Assembly (NCBI RefSeq): GCF_900142375.1
Contig: NZ_FRAR01000027.1
Location: 1-64,000, forward strand
DNA from: Desulforamulus aeronauticus DSM 10349
Lineage (GTDB): Bacteria > Bacillota > Desulfotomaculia > Desulfotomaculales > Desulfotomaculaceae
Length of the DNA stretch: 64,000 bases
Direction of reading: 5' to 3'
Shown piece by piece: positions 62,227 through 64,000 of the stretch. The notes below the pieces were generated by a model. The model was not told the origin of the DNA, made no database searches, and saw only the letters and a program-made list of their open reading frames with translations. Position numbers and translations under genes: made by a program. Numbering within the stretch: position 1 is the first letter of the stretch; each line of letters opens with the position of its first letter.

Positions 62227-62798
62227 TGCTTGCCTTCCTCCTCCAAAGCAAATACTGTAAAAACACCTTCAAATACAGTAGCTTCTTTTACCTTTGAGAT
62301 AACGCGAACCATTGTTTTATTGCCCTTTTGACTGCTCACTGTAGCTCGGGCCAGTACAGTCTCACCGACTCTAACTGGTTGTTTAAACATAACATTGGCA
62401 GTCCCTGTTAAGGCAATTACCGCATCCACCAAGGCTACAGCCAGTGAATTAGCCTGAGCGAACAGATGATGTCCCCTTGCCACTAGATTTTTACGAAAGG
62501 CCATTTCTGGCTTAATGATCAGCCGGGAAAGCCCATGGTGAGCCACCTGGATCTCTAGCAATTCTCCCACCAATTCGTCACTTCCCAGCGAACGTAAGGT
62601 AGTGCCGGATTGCAGAGCTGATTTCATACGCTCTCGCAACTCAGGAATTTGCAATTCAGAGCGGTCCAGGCGAATGGTCTGAATACTTACGCCAAATATC
62701 TCTGCTAATTCCCCATCCTTTAACAGAGGGTTATTAGCGAGGTAATTGACCAATTCCCGTTGTCTTTGAGTTTTTCCTTTACCACCCTTAACCATCAT
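62223..62798 (-). CDS. fapR: Fatty acid and phospholipid regulator FapR
   Basis: A 191-residue repressor. An N-terminal helix-turn-helix (LVNYLANNPLLKDGELAEIFGVSIQTIRLDRSEL, core LAEIFGVSIQTIRLDR) is linked to a hot-dog-fold domain that binds malonyl-CoA (GHHLFAQANSLAVALVDA, GETVLARATV). It represses its own operon until malonyl-CoA rises. A perfect FapR box lies 18 bp before the start. Confidence 0.96.
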   Translation of the reverse strand: MMVKGGKGKTQRQRELVNYLANNPLLKDGELAEIFGVSIQTIRLDRSELQIPELRERMKSALQSGTTLRSLGSDELVGELLEIQVAHHGLSRLIIKPEMAFRKNLVARGHHLFAQANSLAVALVDAVIALTGTANVMFKQPVRVGETVLARATVSSQKGNKTMVRVISKVKEATVFEGVFTVFALEEEGKQ

Positions 62799-62815
62799 GA
62801 ATCACCATAACCCAA

Positions 62816-62832
62816 TTAGTACCTGGTACTAA
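62816..62832. promoter_or_regulatory. FapR operator
   Basis: TTAGTACCTGGTACTAA, matching the known Bacillus FapR consensus in the palindromic arms. It overlaps the -10 of the fapR promoter, so binding blocks transcription. Confidence 0.93.
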
Positions 62833-62860
62833 TTATACCCAGATAACTCTTGTAATGCAA
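62832..62860 (-). promoter_or_regulatory. fapR operon promoter
   Basis: Minus strand: -35 TTGCAT (62855-62860), 17-bp spacer, -10 TATAAT (62832-62837), whose 3' end touches the FapR operator. Confidence 0.88.
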
Positions 62861-62893
62861 ACTATTTCATAATTATTTACCATAAAAAGTAAA

Positions 62894-62922
62894 AACCCTT
62901 CTTCAATTTTTGAAGAAGGGTT
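62894..62922 (-). terminator. Terminator after rpmF
   Basis: AACCCTTCTTCAA with TTGAAGAAGGGTT (13-bp stem, short T loop) and T-run on the minus strand. Confidence 0.8.
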
Positions 62923-62929
62923 ATTTTTC

Positions 62930-63003
62930 ACTTTCATAATAAATTATAAAACTTCTATTGATGAAAGTATAAGAAAAACTAAGGCTTGCGCCAAGTTTTT
63001 CTA
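62930..63003 (-). repeat. Dispersed palindromic repeat, copy B
   Basis: On the minus strand: TTAGAAAAACTTGGC, a 4-nt insert (GCAA), GCCTTAGTTTTTCTTATAC, then hairpin ACTTTCAT...ATGAAAGT. Nearly identical to copy A (19023-19110) apart from the insert. Sits between the rpmF stop and its terminator. Confidence 0.75.
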
Positions 63004-63014
63004 AAATCATTTAC

Positions 63015-63194
63015 TTATTTAGCCGCAACAACTTCACGGTTTTTGTAGTAACCACACTCAGGGCACAGATGATGTGGTTGAATTAAAACATGGCACTGTG
63101 GGCAGGTTACCAGGCTGGGGGCTTCTAACTTCATATTCATAGCCCGGCGCTGTCTTCCCCGGTGCTTAGCAAGTTTCCTTTTCGGTACACCCAT
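63015..63194 (-). CDS. rpmF: Ribosomal protein L32
   Basis: A 59-residue L32, zinc-ribbon form: MGVPKRKLAKHRGRQRRA followed by CPQCH and CPECGYYKNREVV, four Cys for zinc. Part of the 50S subunit. AAGGGGGTGT precedes the ATG. Lies downstream of yceD in the common yceD-rpmF-fapR/plsX order. Confidence 0.96.
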   Translation of the reverse strand: MGVPKRKLAKHRGRQRRAMNMKLEAPSLVTCPQCHVLIQPHHLCPECGYYKNREVVAAK

Positions 63195-63225
63195 TTTCTT
63201 ACACCCCCTTCAAAAAGTCAAAACT

Positions 63226-63732
63226 TTATTGTTGTAATTTTTTAAGTACTGCCAATCTGGGATCAATCGTTTCATTTTGGCAATTACATTGGGTTTTGTT
63301 TAGATTAGACCCACATTGCTGACAAAGTCCTTGGCACTCTGGGCTACAGATAAGTCGCATGGGGAGTTCAATAATCAGCGACTTACTAACCTCAGGCTCA
63401 ATATTGATAACATCACCCAAAAATCCGATCGCCTCGGAAGCTAGGTCGGCCTGAACGATCTCTTCGTTCCTAGCATAAATCTCTTCCAGCGAACCTTCTA
63501 CCTCTAATGCAAAGGATTCCAAGCAGTTGTTACATGAGGTCAAAATCGTAGCCTTCGTAACACCTTTAACCTGAAAGTAATTGTCTCTAGAGACTACCTC
63601 TCCAGTGGCTGCCACAGGACCAACAAACCTAAAATGCTGCCCGCTTACTTCAATATCATCCATCGCACTGCTGAAATCAAAGGTAAGTTTTTCGCCGGGT
63701 GCATTCCTTAATTTAAGAATGTTTATTTGCAC
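63226..63732 (-). CDS. yceD: YceD/DUF177 family protein
   Basis: A 168-residue DUF177 protein: N-terminal strands (INILKLRNAPGEKLTFDF), GVTKATILTSCNNCLESFALEVEGSLEEIY, and a C-terminal zinc-like motif CSPECQGLCQQCGSNLN with CNC. The family is always next to rpmF and, in plants and E. coli, affects 23S rRNA accumulation. GTG 63732 after GAGGTGA. First gene of the pair behind a consensus promoter. Confidence 0.92.
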   Translation of the reverse strand: MQINILKLRNAPGEKLTFDFSSAMDDIEVSGQHFRFVGPVAATGEVVSRDNYFQVKGVTKATILTSCNNCLESFALEVEGSLEEIYARNEEIVQADLASEAIGFLGDVINIEPEVSKSLIIELPMRLICSPECQGLCQQCGSNLNKTQCNCQNETIDPRLAVLKKLQQ

Positions 63733-63765
63733 TTGTTAGGGTCACCTCAATATTTAACAAAATTC

Positions 63766-63794
63766 ATTATATAAAGCCACTCATTATTTGTCAA
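63766..63794 (-). promoter_or_regulatory. yceD-rpmF promoter
   Basis: Minus strand: perfect consensus, -35 TTGACA (63789-63794), 17-bp spacer, -10 TATAAT (63766-63771). Confidence 0.92.
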
Positions 63795-63906
63795 GGAAAA
63801 TTACTGTATAAGGGGAATTCACCTCTACTTTGGTCTAAAGTTAAACATTTCCATTTATATATTATACTGTTAGGTGTTTTTTGATCTTATTTTTGAGGTG
63901 ATGTTT

Positions 63907-64000
63907 TTGCTAACCAAAAAGCAGAAAAAAATAAACTTTCCCGATATCCAACAGAATTTGTCCTCTCTTTTATGGATTTCTTTGGCAATTTGTTTCGTAG
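63907..64000 (+). CDS. Start of a probable membrane protein, partial
   Basis: A plus-strand frame runs off the window. From TTG 63907 (GAGGTG 6 bp upstream; ATG 63901 is also in frame) it reads MLTKKQKKINFPDIQQNLSS followed by the start of a hydrophobic helix (LLWISLAICFV). A basic N-terminus and a membrane segment are all that can be seen. In related genomes a sporulation membrane protein (ylbJ) often lies here, but the visible part does not prove that. Confidence 0.5.
   Translation, partial: MLTKKQKKINFPDIQQNLSSLLWISLAICFV

Noticed and set aside
1-64000. tRNA genes, CRISPR arrays, prophage genes
   Set aside because: No cloverleaf with T-loop motif, no regularly spaced direct repeats and no phage structural genes were found by reading; a tRNAscan or CRISPR search would settle it.

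Overview
The window looks like a chromosome segment of a low-to-mid GC, Gram-positive, spore-former-type anaerobe of the Desulfotomaculum/Peptococcaceae kind. This is inferred from gene content and order: the Firmicutes ylxM-ffh-rpsP-khpA-ylqD-rimM-trmD-rplS-lepB-rbgA-rnhB string, the fapR-plsX-fabH-fabK-fabD-fabG-acpP-fabF-rnc-smc-ftsY string, an 11-subunit complex I locus (nuoABCDHIJKLMN) without nuoEFG, a comB gene, and a UGA-containing selenoprotein gene. No tRNA, CRISPR array or mature rRNA was seen, but the left edge holds what looks like the tandem-promoter leader of an rRNA operon reading out of the window.

Layout. 1-3.2 kb: rRNA leader promoters, DUF1992 and DUF3795 proteins, a ComM-type AAA+ protein, and a small gene split by an amber codon. 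3.3-10.7 kb: AT-rich accessory DNA with a VWA protein, a NodB-TPR fusion, two stalk-type copper-amine-oxidase-N domain proteins, a cupin, a complete IS3-family element with 4-bp target duplication that cut the end off one stalk gene, decayed ORFs and a truncated second IS. 10.8-15.8 kb: a GC-rich ABC transporter plus two-component system, probably acquired laterally. 16.5-19.5 kb: aminotransferase, metallo-beta-lactamase-fold hydrolase, two small proteins, YraN. 19.6-29.4 kb: the nuo operon on the minus strand. 29.4-30.4 kb: a non-coding stretch with RNA-like structure, then an 80-codon SelW-like selenoprotein gene with its own promoter and terminator, which a standard gene caller would miss because of the in-frame UGA. 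30.4-34 kb: comB and a CsoR-CopA copper locus with a decayed HMA-protein gene. 34-41 kb: ribosome and SRP gene string. 41.2-43.9 kb: two plus-strand genes (class III aminotransferase, AlbA_2 protein). 44-49.2 kb: a nucleoside-salvage operon (mtnP, mtnA, ahcY, class II aldolase, MTA/SAH deaminase). 49.3-51.4 kb: GntR regulator, DUF1540 protein, FtsY. 51.5-62.8 kb: smc, rnc and the fatty acid/phospholipid genes under a textbook FapR box. 63-64 kb: rpmF and yceD behind a consensus promoter, and the first codons of a plus-strand gene.

How the genes work together. The nuo operon encodes the membrane and connecting arms of a proton-pumping complex I that must take electrons from something other than an NADH module encoded here. 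The fapR cluster is a feedback-controlled membrane lipid unit using FabK as enoyl reductase. The mtn/ahcY/aldolase cluster fits recovery of S-adenosylmethionine by-products (methylthioadenosine, 5'-deoxyadenosine, S-adenosylhomocysteine), probably through a DHAP-type shunt. Several dispersed palindromic repeats sit in the intergenic spaces and are described separately.
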